Of a DNA stretch of 64,000 nucleotides, positions 28,431 through 42,353 are shown piece by piece. Origin of the DNA: Syntrophotaleaceae bacterium (GTDB taxonomy: Bacteria > Desulfobacterota > Desulfuromonadia > Desulfuromonadales > Syntrophotaleaceae). Below the pieces are notes generated by a model. That model was given only the letters and a program-made list of their open reading frames with translations. It made no database searches and was not told the DNA's origin. The position numbers were made by a program, and so were the translations under genes. Position 1 is the first letter of the stretch. Each line of letters opens with the position of its first letter. Location: contig JAWKQB010000003.1 in NCBI GenBank assembly GCA_041390365.1, positions 372,001 to 436,000 on the forward strand. The letters run 5' to 3'.

Positions 28431-29396
28431 TTAATCGATAAAAAGTTTTACGAAACGGGCGAAGAGATTTTCATCCAGATCGGTAACCACTTTTTCCTTC
28501 ATGAACTTGAGAGCTTCGAAAGTGGTTTTGCGCTGATGATAGGGGCGGTCGCTGGTCAGTGCCTCGTAAACATCGGCCAGGCGACAGATACGGGCATAGG
28601 GGTGGATGTCGGAACCTTTTCTGCCGAAGGGATAGCCTCCGCCGTCATCCCGCTCATGGTGCTGAAGAAGTATGGTCTGGGCTTCCTCGGTGACCAGACC
28701 GTTCCCTTCCAGCATTTGGTACCCCTCCATGACGTGGCGGTTGACGATCTGTCTTTCTTCCGGAGTCAAAGGCCCTGGTTTGTTCAGGATCTCGATGGGT
28801 ATCCGGCATTTGCCGAGATCGTGAAAGAAAAAGCCGATTCCCAGACGGTGCATGTCGGGCCGACAATCGTCCCCGAAAAAAATTCGTGACAACGCCATGC
28901 TGAAGATGCCGACGTTGGTGGAATGGACGGTCGTGGAATGGTCGTAGGCGGACAGTTTTATCAGCTGCCGGGTGGCCTGGTGGTCGTGGAGGATCAGATC
29001 GACCGTCGGTTCGATGATTTCACAGGCATGTTTGACCTCGACCGGGCGCGGGTTGTCAAAAACCCGGTTCATCGCCTGGCGACAGGCATTCAGCACAACC
29101 TCCGCTTTGTTGTTTGCGCTCACGGCCGGATTATGGATAATCCCCAACAGAGCCTTTTTCAGATACTCCCGATAGAACTCGCCTTCCTCCTCGACAATGT
29201 AGAGGTAGTCGGTGCGGTTTTCCTGAAGTCTTTTCCGGCTGTTCTCGTCAAAAACAAGCCCTTTCCTGGCGAAAAGCACGAAGTCCCCGTCCTTGAGGCG
29301 CAGATACAGATCGCAGGGAACCGCACGGCCCCAGAGAAACGTATCGAGCGCCACCGGCAACCATCTGGTCCGGTCAATATTCCGACAGGCTTTCAT
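28431..29396 (-). CDS. HD-GYP domain c-di-GMP phosphodiesterase
   Basis: This 321-residue protein probably hydrolyses cyclic di-GMP. The C-terminal two-thirds is an HD-GYP domain: YDHSTTVHSTNVG, the metal-binding HDLGKCRIP, then HHERDDGGGYPFGRKG, in which GYP is retained, and a RICRLADVYEALTS tail. The N-terminal 110 residues have a small beta-rich segment (LKDGDFVLFARKG) seen in similar HD-GYP proteins. No membrane segment is found, so it is cytoplasmic. I start at ATG 29396 (MKACRN); an upstream TTG at 29441 would add 15 residues. It lies between PBP1A and atpZ on the same strand but is separated by 108-261 bases. Confidence 0.9.
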   Translation of the reverse strand: MKACRNIDRTRWLPVALDTFLWGRAVPCDLYLRLKDGDFVLFARKGLVFDENSRKRLQENRTDYLYIVEEEGEFYREYLKKALLGIIHNPAVSANNKAEVVLNACRQAMNRVFDNPRPVEVKHACEIIEPTVDLILHDHQATRQLIKLSAYDHSTTVHSTNVGIFSMALSRIFFGDDCRPDMHRLGIGFFFHDLGKCRIPIEILNKPGPLTPEERQIVNRHVMEGYQMLEGNGLVTEEAQTILLQHHERDDGGGYPFGRKGSDIHPYARICRLADVYEALTSDRPYHQRKTTFEALKFMKEKVVTDLDENLFARFVKLFID

Positions 29397-29657
29397 GCCG
29401 CACCGCTGGTTTTGCAGGAATGAGTGAAGGGCAATCCCCAATTGAATCTTTGCAAACCAAACCTTTCCCGGCTTGTGTAGGGTGTTTCCGCTCCTTCCTT
29501 TCTGGAAGCGGGCCTTCAGAGAAGAGGCCTTTACCGAAAACAGCCCAATGGGATGAAAGCAAAAAGTGCGCCGGTTCCCGTTCGGGACAGGGATACAAAG
29601 GGATTGCTTTCGTTATGCAGCGGATGCGGGTTTATGCGAGGTCATCAAGGAGTGGGT

Positions 29658-32057
29658 TCAGAAATCCTCCATGTCGAGCATAAAGAAATCCCGGGCCTCA
29701 GGGGTTTCAAGTTCAAGGGCGTAGCGGGTGGGGGCGGTGCCGGGGGCGAAAACCTCGATGGTAATTTCTCCGCTGTCTTCCGGTGCCAGCAATCCGGTCA
29801 CTGGATCGATGGGACGAAACTCCACATTGTCGGGGACGGTGAAATCCTCTGCAGGTATCTCCTCCACCGCCTTCTGCATGAAGGCCAGCCAGGCCGGCAA
29901 AGCCGCGCGGGAGCCGGTTTCCCTATTGCCCAGCGATCGCTCCTGATCGTAACCGATCCAGGACGCCGCCAGAAGTTGTGGAACATAGCCGACGAACCAG
30001 GCGTCCTTCAGATCGTTGGTGGTGCCGGTCTTGCCGGCCACCGGGCGACCGAGGGACCTGGCAGCCATCCCGGTTCCATCACGAACCACGCTTTCCATCA
30101 TATTGGTCACCAGATAAGCCGTTTCCGGGGAGATGACCCTTTCCGGAGATTTGACGATCAGATTTTGGCCTTTTTCCGGCCCGTTGGGAAAATCGGCGGG
30201 GTCGACCGATTCCAGCACCCGCCCGGTTCGGTCCAGAACCTTGGTCACATAGACCGGCGTTGGTCGCACCCCCCCATTTGCAAAGGGGCAGTAGGCCGTG
30301 GCCAGTTCAAGAGGCGATACGGCGGATGATCCGAGAGCCAGGGTCAGGTCCCGGTTCAGGGGCGACTGGATACCGAGTTTCCGGGCGTAGCCGATGGCGT
30401 AGCCGACCCCGATGTCCTCCAGGATCTTGACGGTTACCACGTTGTAGGAGTGGGTCAGGGCATTACGCAGGGATGTGGCGCCGGTAAAAGAGCCCCGGTA
30501 ATTTTTCGGTTTCCATTCCGTTTCTCCGCCCTGATCGTTCTTCTGCCGGTAGATCAGGGGCGTATCCAAAACGATGGTGGCCGGGGTATAACCCTTGTCG
30601 ATGGCCGCTGAATAAATAAACGGCTTGAAGGCGGAGCCGGGCAACCTGCGGGCCTGGATGGCACGATTGAACTGGCTCTTGCCGAAGTCGTAACCGCCCA
30701 CCATCGCCTTGACCTGGCCGGTCCGCGGGTCGAGGGCGACCAGGGCCCCCTGGGCCTCGGGCTCCTGCTGCAGGCTGAGGCGCAAGGTGCCGTCGGCAAG
30801 GTGTTCCTCCACACCGACCAGCAGTACCGATCCGGCCGGCAGATGGATCGGCCTGGATTTGATCTTCACCGGCCTGCCCCGCTCGACCACTCGGATCTGA
30901 CCGGCCCATCCGGTCTCTCCTGAAGGGATTCGTCCCGTAAAGGCTCCGCACCGGATCAGCAGATCGCCCTTTTCTCCGCCCACCAGAACCCCCTCGATAA
31001 AGGAGCCGGTCGGCGGCCTTGTTGCGCCCAGCTGCTCGGTCTGTTCCGCCAGGAAGCCCGCCTCTTCTTCGGTTGACAGAACCCGCATTGGTCCCCGATA
31101 GCCCCTGCGGCGGTCGTAACTGCGCAGGTTTTCCTGGACCGCCAGTTGGGCAGCCTGTTGCATGGCGGGATTTATCGTGGTGTGCACCTCGAGACCTCCC
31201 CCCTGAACCTGTTCCGCCCCGTAACGGGCTTCCAGATAACGGCGCACCTGCTCTGTAAAATAAGCAGCGCCGGGTATATGCAGACGGGGCCGCGGATGGA
31301 TCACCAACTCCTCGGCCAGGGCCAGGTCGATCTCTTCCTGGCTGACGAATCCCTCCTGCAGCATCCGTCCCAGAACGTATTTCTGCCTTTCGACAGCCCT
31401 CTTGTAGTGATGGTAGGGGGAATACCGGCTGGGTGCCTGCGGCAGGCCCGCCAGCATGGCCGATTCGGCAAGGGACAGCTCCTCAACATTCTTGCCGAAA
31501 TAATTTTCCGCGGCTGCCTGCACTCCATAGGCTCCGTGGCCGAGATAGATCTGATTGAGGTAGAGGTAGAGGATTTCCGTTTTCGACAACTTCTTCTCCA
31601 TCCTCCAGGCCAGAATGGCCTCCTTGAACTTGCGGGAAAATTTCCGTTCCGGCGTCAGCAGAAGACTTTTCGCCACCTGCTGGGTGATGGTCGATCCCCC
31701 CTGGACGATCCCGCCGGCACGCAGGTTCTTGATCGCCGCGCGGATTATGGATTTGAAATCAATCCCCTGATGGTCGAAGAAATTGCTGTCTTCCGCGGCA
31801 ACGAAGGCCCGTATGAGCTGTTCGGGCATCCTGTCCACGGAAACGACGATTCGCCTCTCCCTGAAAAATTCCGCCACCACCGTCCCGTCATCCCCCATGA
31901 TCCGGGTGATGACAGGTGGTCTGTAATCGGCCAGGGAATCGACCCTGGGCAGTGAGGCCGAAACCATGAAGTAAATCGCGATGAGACCGATGGCTCCGGC
32001 CAGCAACCCTCCCAAAAGGGAGAAAAGTGCCATACGTGCTAATTTAGTCATATTCAT
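29658..32057 (-). CDS. mrcA: Penicillin-binding protein 1A
   Basis: This 799-residue class A enzyme builds cell-wall peptidoglycan. It has a membrane anchor near residues 12-35, a glycosyltransferase domain with EDSNFFDHQGID (catalytic Glu) and GGSTITQQ, and a transpeptidase domain. The transpeptidase motifs are SxxK in PGSAFKPF, SxN in HSYNVV and KTGT in VAGKTGTTND. An OB-like insert between the domains, with the GRPVKIKSRPIHL stretch, is typical of PBP1A rather than PBP1B. The gene is transcribed alone; a TATAAA box lies 30 bases before the ATG. Length agrees with the family (about 800). Confidence 0.93.
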   Translation of the reverse strand: MNMTKLARMALFSLLGGLLAGAIGLIAIYFMVSASLPRVDSLADYRPPVITRIMGDDGTVVAEFFRERRIVVSVDRMPEQLIRAFVAAEDSNFFDHQGIDFKSIIRAAIKNLRAGGIVQGGSTITQQVAKSLLLTPERKFSRKFKEAILAWRMEKKLSKTEILYLYLNQIYLGHGAYGVQAAAENYFGKNVEELSLAESAMLAGLPQAPSRYSPYHHYKRAVERQKYVLGRMLQEGFVSQEEIDLALAEELVIHPRPRLHIPGAAYFTEQVRRYLEARYGAEQVQGGGLEVHTTINPAMQQAAQLAVQENLRSYDRRRGYRGPMRVLSTEEEAGFLAEQTEQLGATRPPTGSFIEGVLVGGEKGDLLIRCGAFTGRIPSGETGWAGQIRVVERGRPVKIKSRPIHLPAGSVLLVGVEEHLADGTLRLSLQQEPEAQGALVALDPRTGQVKAMVGGYDFGKSQFNRAIQARRLPGSAFKPFIYSAAIDKGYTPATIVLDTPLIYRQKNDQGGETEWKPKNYRGSFTGATSLRNALTHSYNVVTVKILEDIGVGYAIGYARKLGIQSPLNRDLTLALGSSAVSPLELATAYCPFANGGVRPTPVYVTKVLDRTGRVLESVDPADFPNGPEKGQNLIVKSPERVISPETAYLVTNMMESVVRDGTGMAARSLGRPVAGKTGTTNDLKDAWFVGYVPQLLAASWIGYDQERSLGNRETGSRAALPAWLAFMQKAVEEIPAEDFTVPDNVEFRPIDPVTGLLAPEDSGEITIEVFAPGTAPTRYALELETPEARDFFMLDMEDF

Positions 32058-32086
32058 AGAATGGAATCTCCCGAAATTATCGTTGT

Positions 32087-32114
32087 TTTATAACACATTT
32101 CAGGAGAGGGCAAA
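32087..32114 (-). promoter_or_regulatory. Possible PBP1A promoter
   Basis: On the minus strand TATAAA (32092-32087) lies 16 bases after TTTGCC (32114-32109), about 30 bases before the PBP1A start codon. The -35 is weak. Confidence 0.4.
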
Positions 32115-32196
32115 AGGGCCTGTAAAAAGGGAAACGTGTTGACATTGTCCCGGCACTATGCTACCCAAGCGGGGAGGATAACAAAGGAAAAAACGT

Positions 32197-32301
32197 ATGT
32201 CGAAACTCGGTGCCAGACAGGGGAATTTACAGTCGGCGTATGCAGCGGCGGTTCGAGCGGGCAAGGCGGCGGGGATGCGCCTTCGCTCATTGTCTTGCTG
32301 A
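32197..32301 (+). CDS. Small ORF, possible leader peptide (34 aa)
   Basis: An ATG at 32197, nine bases after AAAGGA, opens 34 codons (MSKLGARQGNLQSAYAAAVR...) ending at TGA 32299-32301. The peptide is alanine- and arginine-rich (8 Ala), with no cysteine pairs or signal sequence. TTGACA lies at 32139-32144 upstream, but its -10 partner is unclear. A strong terminator follows 33 bases after the stop, and an aminotransferase gene follows that. The ORF may be a leader peptide controlling read-through, a free small protein, or chance. I recognise no homologue. The 345-base gap holds nothing else I can support. Confidence 0.35.
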   Translation: MSKLGARQGNLQSAYAAAVRAGKAAGMRLRSLSC

Positions 32302-32333
32302 CTGAAAAATCGGCTTCCTGAAAATTCAGCAGT

Positions 32334-32374
32334 AAGGCCATGGGCTCGCGGGTCCATGGCCTTCTTATTTTTAT
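32334..32374 (+). terminator. Strong terminator or attenuator before the aminotransferase
   Basis: AAGGCCATGG (32334-32343) and CCATGGCCTT (32354-32363) form a perfect 10-bp stem with a 10-base loop, followed by CTTATTTTT. It ends 47 bases before the aminotransferase ATG. There is little room for a separate promoter after it, so transcription of the aminotransferase may have to read through. Confidence 0.85.
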
Positions 32375-32420
32375 CTTTATCCGGCTAACAACCGGCAATC
32401 GAATGCTGGGAGAGGATGCT

Positions 32421-33725
32421 ATGCGAAATAATATCGTTCATATCGGGGCCGGCGAACTGACTTATGAAATACGGGCCATCGTCGAGATTGCCGACAAGCT
32501 TCAGGGGATGGGCATCAAGACCAATATGGAAAATATCGGCGATCCCGTGGCCAAGGGGGAAAAAATTCCCCAGTGGATGAAAGAGGTGGTCGCCGATCTG
32601 GTGATGCAGGACTGTTCCTACGGCTACTGCCCGACCCGGGGCGTTCTCGAAACCCGGCAATTCCTCGCTGCCCGTACCAACAGCCGGGGCAAGGCCCAGA
32701 TTTCGCCGGATGATGTCATTTTCTTCAACGGTCTGGGGGACGCCATCCAGAAGGTTTACGGGTTTCTGCGCCGGGAAGCACGGGTTATCGGTCCATCTCC
32801 GACCTATTCGACCCACTCCTCGGCCGAAGCGGCCCATGCCGGCACCCGGCCGATTTCCTACCGCCTCGACCCGGACAACAACTGGTACCCGGACCTGGAC
32901 GATCTGGAACTGTCGGTCAAATACAATCCGACCATTTCGGGTATTTTGATCATCAATCCCGACAATCCAACGGGGGCAGTCTATCCAGAGAGGATCCTCA
33001 GGGAAATGATCGCTATTGCCCGGCAATACGATCTCTTTGTCATCTGCGACGAGGTCTATCACAACATCGTCTACAACGGACAATCCACCAAACCGATTTC
33101 CGATCTGATCGGCGATGTTCCGGCCATGGCTCTCAAGGGGATCAGCAAGGATTTGCCCTGGCCCGGTGCCCGCTGTGGATGGATCGAAGTCTATAATGCG
33201 GACAAGGATCCGGTGTTTCAGAAATATGTAAAAAGCATCCTGAATGCGAAGATGGTGGAGGTCTGCTCCACCACCCTGCCGCAGAAAGCCATTCCGCTGA
33301 TTCTGAGCCATCCTCAGTTTCCGGTTTATCTCGAAGAGCGCAAGAGCCGCTACGAGAAACACAGCAACATCGCCTATGACCAACTCAGGGAAATTCCGGG
33401 GATCAAGGTCAATCGCACCAACGGCGCTTTTTACATGAGCGTGGTCTTCAATCGGGAACTTCTGAAGGAGCACCAGACCCTGCCGATCGAGAACAATGAA
33501 GTCCGGCGCCTGGTGGAGGGTTTGGTCAGCGCCCCAGGCATCGCGCCGGACAAGCGGTTCGTCTACTACCTGCTGGCGTCCACCGGCATCTGCGTTGTCC
33601 CCCTCTCCTCCTTCTGTACCGAGGAGCAGGGTTTCCGGATAACGCTGCTGGAAAAGGACGAAGCGGAATTCACGCGGATTTTCAGAACCATCGGGGAGAG
33701 TATAACCGAGTATCTGAATAGCTGA
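32421..33725 (+). CDS. PLP-dependent aminotransferase (class I/II)
   Basis: This 434-residue enzyme transfers amino groups with PLP. The cofactor lysine is probably in LKGISKDLPWPGARCGW near residue 242. INPDNPTGAVYP and FVICDEVYHNIVYN are the other PLP-contact motifs of fold-type I class I/II aminotransferases. The substrate is uncertain; the overall look is of alanine/aspartate-type aminotransferases. The start at 32421 has GGGAGAGG five bases upstream; an in-frame ATG at 32340 would run through the terminator hairpin. It is the only plus-strand gene between 9.97 and 46.3 kb. The terminator in its leader suggests attenuation. Confidence 0.9.
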   Translation: MRNNIVHIGAGELTYEIRAIVEIADKLQGMGIKTNMENIGDPVAKGEKIPQWMKEVVADLVMQDCSYGYCPTRGVLETRQFLAARTNSRGKAQISPDDVIFFNGLGDAIQKVYGFLRREARVIGPSPTYSTHSSAEAAHAGTRPISYRLDPDNNWYPDLDDLELSVKYNPTISGILIINPDNPTGAVYPERILREMIAIARQYDLFVICDEVYHNIVYNGQSTKPISDLIGDVPAMALKGISKDLPWPGARCGWIEVYNADKDPVFQKYVKSILNAKMVEVCSTTLPQKAIPLILSHPQFPVYLEERKSRYEKHSNIAYDQLREIPGIKVNRTNGAFYMSVVFNRELLKEHQTLPIENNEVRRLVEGLVSAPGIAPDKRFVYYLLASTGICVVPLSSFCTEEQGFRITLLEKDEAEFTRIFRTIGESITEYLNS

Positions 33726-33736
33726 GGGAATTTTTT

Positions 33737-33830
33737 TCGTACTCTGGAATCCTCGTACTCATACTCAGGCCCGCATGGGCCGGTACTCGTAGCATGGATT
33801 TTTCCCGAGTACGAGTACGACAACGACAAC
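33737..33830. repeat. Inverted GTACTC hexamer cassette
   Basis: CGTACTC, GTACTC and ATACTC units at 33737-33766 are followed, after GGCCCGCATGGGCC-type dyad DNA, by GAGTAC GAGTAC GACAAC GACAAC at 33807-33830, the complementary sense. The locus lies between the convergent aminotransferase and nth genes. Same architecture as the cassettes at 2218 and 14990, but a different unit. Confidence 0.75.
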
Positions 33831-33872
33831 CGCTCCGCTGTGGCGTCGCTGAGAATAAAAGCGAGTGTCTTT

Positions 33873-34562
33873 TCAGCGCGCCTTGTCCACGCCAATCTTC
33901 GGACAGAGTGCCTGCAGCGGGCAGATTGAACAGAGGGGGACCGGGGCCTTGCAGATTTCCCGGCCGTGCAGGATCAGCAGATGACCCGCCAGGGTCCAGT
34001 CTTCTTCGGGCAGCAATTCACAGAGTTGCTGCTCGATTTTTTCCGGGTCTGTCCCATCGCTCCATCCCATTCTGCGGGACAATCTCTTGACATGGGTATC
34101 GACCACCATGCCGGGAATCCCGAAAGCGTTTCCCAGGACCACGTTGGCCGTCTTTCTTCCAACCCCGGGCAGGCGCACCAACTCTTCGAGCGTGTCGGGT
34201 ACCCTTCCCTGATATTGGTCCACCAGCAGCCTCGCACACGCGATGAGGTTACGAGCCTTGTTGCGGAAAAACCCGGTTGAACGAATCAGGTTTTCCAGGC
34301 TCTCCAGATCGGCTGACATCATCGCCAAAGGATCAGGATATCGAGTGAACAACTTCGGTGTGACACGGTTTACCTGAACGTCCGTGCACTGGGCTGAGAG
34401 GATGGTGGCGACCAGAAGCTGGAAGGGGCTGTCGAAAATCAGGGCGCAATGTGCGTTTGGATAGAGTTTTCGGAGAATTTCAAGCATTTCAAGGGCTTTT
34501 TCGGGGGAGCTTCGGCCCGCCAAGGACCTCTTTTTCCGGTGGGATGTCTTTACCGCGGACAC
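33873..34562 (-). CDS. nth: Endonuclease III
   Basis: This 229-residue base-excision enzyme removes oxidised pyrimidines from DNA and nicks the strand. The helix-hairpin-helix motif LPGVGRKTANVV carries the catalytic lysine, and the catalytic aspartate is in VVDTHVKRL. The 4Fe-4S cluster pattern C-x6-C-x2-C-x5-C is complete (CKAPVPLCSICPLQALC). It starts at GTG 34562 with AAAGGG seven bases upstream. It is the last gene of the gyrB-gyrA-TPR-gpsA-EEP-nth string. The N-terminal 20 residues are basic and unusual for the family but not disruptive. Confidence 0.95.
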   Translation of the reverse strand: MSAVKTSHRKKRSLAGRSSPEKALEMLEILRKLYPNAHCALIFDSPFQLLVATILSAQCTDVQVNRVTPKLFTRYPDPLAMMSADLESLENLIRSTGFFRNKARNLIACARLLVDQYQGRVPDTLEELVRLPGVGRKTANVVLGNAFGIPGMVVDTHVKRLSRRMGWSDGTDPEKIEQQLCELLPEEDWTLAGHLLILHGREICKAPVPLCSICPLQALCPKIGVDKAR

Positions 34563-34625
34563 TTATCAACCCTTTCCACAGGTTTTTCCACAATCCGGAT
34601 CAACTCTTCCATCGGGTGATGGGGT

Positions 34626-35360
34626 TCACCCGGGAGCGATCTCGACCCAGCGTCCTTTCAACTTTTCAACGGGCAGATAGCGGCGGGTATCACTGATTCT
34701 GACCGTATAGATCATCGGCAGATGCGTGGAGGCCCTGGAGGCGGGGTCGGTGCGCTGAACGGAAGCCTTCTCGATCTTCAGCCCCTCACCTAAATAGCCC
34801 CGATCGCGGGAAAGCAGGGGAAAACAGGCAGGATAGGTTGCGCTTCTGAGCGGTCTCGGAGCCCGGCGCAGGGAGGGAAGCAGAGCAAAATCGCCCGCCC
34901 CTCGGGAAAACCCGGCAAAATCACCGAGGATCAGCACCGGACAGGCAACGGAACTCTTGCCGAGGAGTTCCAGACCAAGAAGGTTAGCAATCTGGCGGCG
35001 GGGCCGGAAATAGAGTCCCTTCAAACGGACGTTGAACAGGTGGACCCTGCGCCCGGCGATATCGAGATCGGCCCGCAGACAGCAGCCCTCCCCGTCCAGA
35101 TCGTACTCCTGCACCCCCTTCAGCGGATAATAGGAAAGAAAGGCGTTGCCGCCTGGTCGCTCCTTACCGTAGGCCGCCATCCCCAGCTGTCGGGCAAGAA
35201 AACCCAATTGATCGAGGTCCTCGCCGCTGTTGACATCCTGCAAGGCAACCAGATCGGGCGCCACCTGGCGAATCACCTCTAAAATCCGCTCGGGATCGGT
35301 CTGTCCGTCGCCGCCCTGACAGCGGTGTATATGGTAGGTCATTATCCGGATCGCGTACAC
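34626..35360 (-). CDS. Endonuclease/exonuclease/phosphatase family protein, degenerate active site
   Basis: This 244-residue protein has the EEP (exonuclease III / DNase I-like) fold pattern but lacks several catalytic residues. It reads TYHIH where TYNIH is usual, LQD for LQE, GDFAG for GDFN and STHLPM for SDHxP. GD and the final His remain. It may be inactive, or bind a phosphoester without cleaving it. The start is GTG at 35360 with AGGGGG four bases upstream; an ATG at 35342 is an alternative. It sits between gpsA (33-base gap) and nth (63 bases). No signal peptide or membrane segment is seen. Confidence 0.75.
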   Translation of the reverse strand: MYAIRIMTYHIHRCQGGDGQTDPERILEVIRQVAPDLVALQDVNSGEDLDQLGFLARQLGMAAYGKERPGGNAFLSYYPLKGVQEYDLDGEGCCLRADLDIAGRRVHLFNVRLKGLYFRPRRQIANLLGLELLGKSSVACPVLILGDFAGFSRGAGDFALLPSLRRAPRPLRSATYPACFPLLSRDRGYLGEGLKIEKASVQRTDPASRASTHLPMIYTVRISDTRRYLPVEKLKGRWVEIAPG

Positions 35361-35393
35361 TCGTCCCCCTTCAGGACAATTGTCTGGTTCCGG

Positions 35394-36401
35394 TCAGTCC
35401 GATTCGGCCTTCAATTCCCGCTGCATAAGGTCACTGACGGCCCTGCGCGGATCCTTATCTTCATTCAGAATCAGATACATCTGCTCGATGATGGGAGCCT
35501 CGACTCCCAGTTTCTGCGCCAGCTGATAACCGGAAAGGGTGGTTTTCACTCCCTCTGCCACCATTTTCATCCCGGAGAGAATTTCCGTCAACTTCCGCCC
35601 TCGACCGATCTCGAGACCCACGGAGCGGTTTCGGGAAAGATCGCCGGTGCAGGTCAGAACCAGATCTCCCATGCCGGAAAGGCCGTAAAAAGTGCTCTCC
35701 CTGGCGCCCTTGGCCTGGCCTATGCGGCTCATTTCCACCAGCCCCCGCGTTATCAGTCCGGCCCGGGTATTGTAGCCATAGCCGAGGCCATCGGTAACCC
35801 CGGCCGCCAAAGCCATCACATTCTTGAGGGAGCCGCCCAGTTCGACCCCGAGGACGTCACCCTGACGATAGAGGCGGAAATAGTGGCAGCTGAATATATC
35901 CTGGACTTGGCGGGCCGTTTCCTGGCAGGTGGAAGCGACGACCAGAGCGGTCGGCATTTCCGCCGCAACTTCCCGCGCAAAGGTCGGGCCGGAAATAAAG
36001 GCTGTGCGTTGCCGTTTTGTTTCGGGCAGCACATCCTCCAGAACTTCCGACATGGTCATCAAAGTCTCGTTTTCGATCCCCTTGGCGGCAGAGACCAGAA
36101 TGGTCTGCGGCGTGATGCAGGGTTCGAGCTGCCGCAAAACCTGGCGCATGACCTGGGACGGGGAGACCAGTACCAGAAGATCACGGCCCGTGGCCGCCTC
36201 CAGGAGATCAGAGGTGAAGGAGAGTTTTTTATCCAAGGTGAAACCGGAAAGAAACTGGTCGTTTTTCCGGGTTTCCTGCATCTGCTCCGCCAGTTCCTTT
36301 TCGAAAGCCCAGAGAATTACATCCTCGCCCTTTTTGGCCAGCAGATCGGCCAAAGTTGTACCCCAGCTGCCAGCCCCTATCACCCCTATTTTCATCTTCA
36401 C
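35394..36401 (-). CDS. gpsA: Glycerol-3-phosphate dehydrogenase [NAD(P)+]
   Basis: This 335-residue cytoplasmic enzyme reduces dihydroxyacetone phosphate to sn-glycerol-3-phosphate for phospholipid synthesis. The dinucleotide-binding GxGxxG motif is GVIGAGSWGTTLA. SAAKGIE, SGPTFAREVA and the catalytic lysine in ELGGSLKNVMALAAG are present, as is the C-terminal GLSGMGDLVLTC. It follows the TPR gene by 80 bases and precedes the EEP gene by 33. Full length for the family. The same neighbourhood order (gyrA-TPR-gpsA) is known in Geobacter-like genomes, from memory. Confidence 0.95.
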   Translation of the reverse strand: MKMKIGVIGAGSWGTTLADLLAKKGEDVILWAFEKELAEQMQETRKNDQFLSGFTLDKKLSFTSDLLEAATGRDLLVLVSPSQVMRQVLRQLEPCITPQTILVSAAKGIENETLMTMSEVLEDVLPETKRQRTAFISGPTFAREVAAEMPTALVVASTCQETARQVQDIFSCHYFRLYRQGDVLGVELGGSLKNVMALAAGVTDGLGYGYNTRAGLITRGLVEMSRIGQAKGARESTFYGLSGMGDLVLTCTGDLSRNRSVGLEIGRGRKLTEILSGMKMVAEGVKTTLSGYQLAQKLGVEAPIIEQMYLILNEDKDPRRAVSDLMQRELKAESD

Positions 36402-37307
36402 TCCCCTTGACAGAAATTCAGGAAATCCGCTTCAATCTTTAGCCGGTGTAAAGAAATACGGCAACAGACTTCCACTGGCTGTCAGATCGCTTTTTTCTTT
36501 TTCAGCATCCGGTTCCGAATCTGTTTAATTTTATTTTCAAGGATTTCTTGCTTGTCATAGGTCCCACGCATTGTTTCCAGCAGTTGCAGAGCGGCCCTCA
36601 ACTCTCCCTTTCTTTCAAAAACCGCTACCAGACCCAACTGTGCCTCCTGGGCAAAAGGGCTGTCGGGATATTCCTCCATGACTTTCCGGTATACGAACTC
36701 GGCTTCACCGAAATTTCCTTCCAGTGCCGATGTGGAGCCGATCCGGAAGAGGGCCTCGGGGATCAGAGGACTCCGGGGATAGTTTTTGACCAGGTATTCA
36801 AATTCTATCCGCGCCTGTTCCCGGTTTTTCTGCCGGAAATAAGTGTCAGCTATTTCATACTGAACCCGATCTGCCTCGGCGTAGTCGCTGTCGATGAGCT
36901 TCTGAAAAGCCGGTAGAGCCCGATCATAATCTTCCAGCCGATATTTGTAAATCTCCGCAATGCGATACTGGGCCCGCTGGCACTCCACTGCGTCGGGATA
37001 ATCCCGTTCCAGCAGCAGATAGGCCAGCAAGGCCTCCTTTTCCCTCTGCAGATAGAGATGAAGAATTTCTCCCGACATCAACAGCGCTTCCGCCGAACGG
37101 TTGAAGTTCGGATGCTTTTCATAGAGCCGGTAGAATTTTGCCTGGGCCCTGCTGTATTCGCCCTCCTCAAGCAACGTTTCCGCTCGCTGGAACTGGGTTT
37201 CGAGAATCCGGTCGAGGTTGCGCAGATAGAAAACGAGGGCGACCCCCGTCACCAGCAGTGCTCCGATAAGACCGATGAGAAGCTTCCGGGTCCATCCGGG
37301 CCCTGAC

Positions 37308-39806
<2,499 letters not shown>

Positions 39807-39953
39807 CTATTTCCTCCGGGGATAGAATGACATCCCGCAAATTTTTCCTGCTAATCGTGATATCTCATTGCCGAGGCGGTTCTGTCGGGAATTCAGATTG
39901 GAGACGAGCCGGTTGTTCGAAGATCCGACTTCCGAACCCCTTTTCTCAAACCA

Positions 39954-42341
<2,388 letters not shown>

Positions 42342-42353
42342 GTATTCCTCGTT

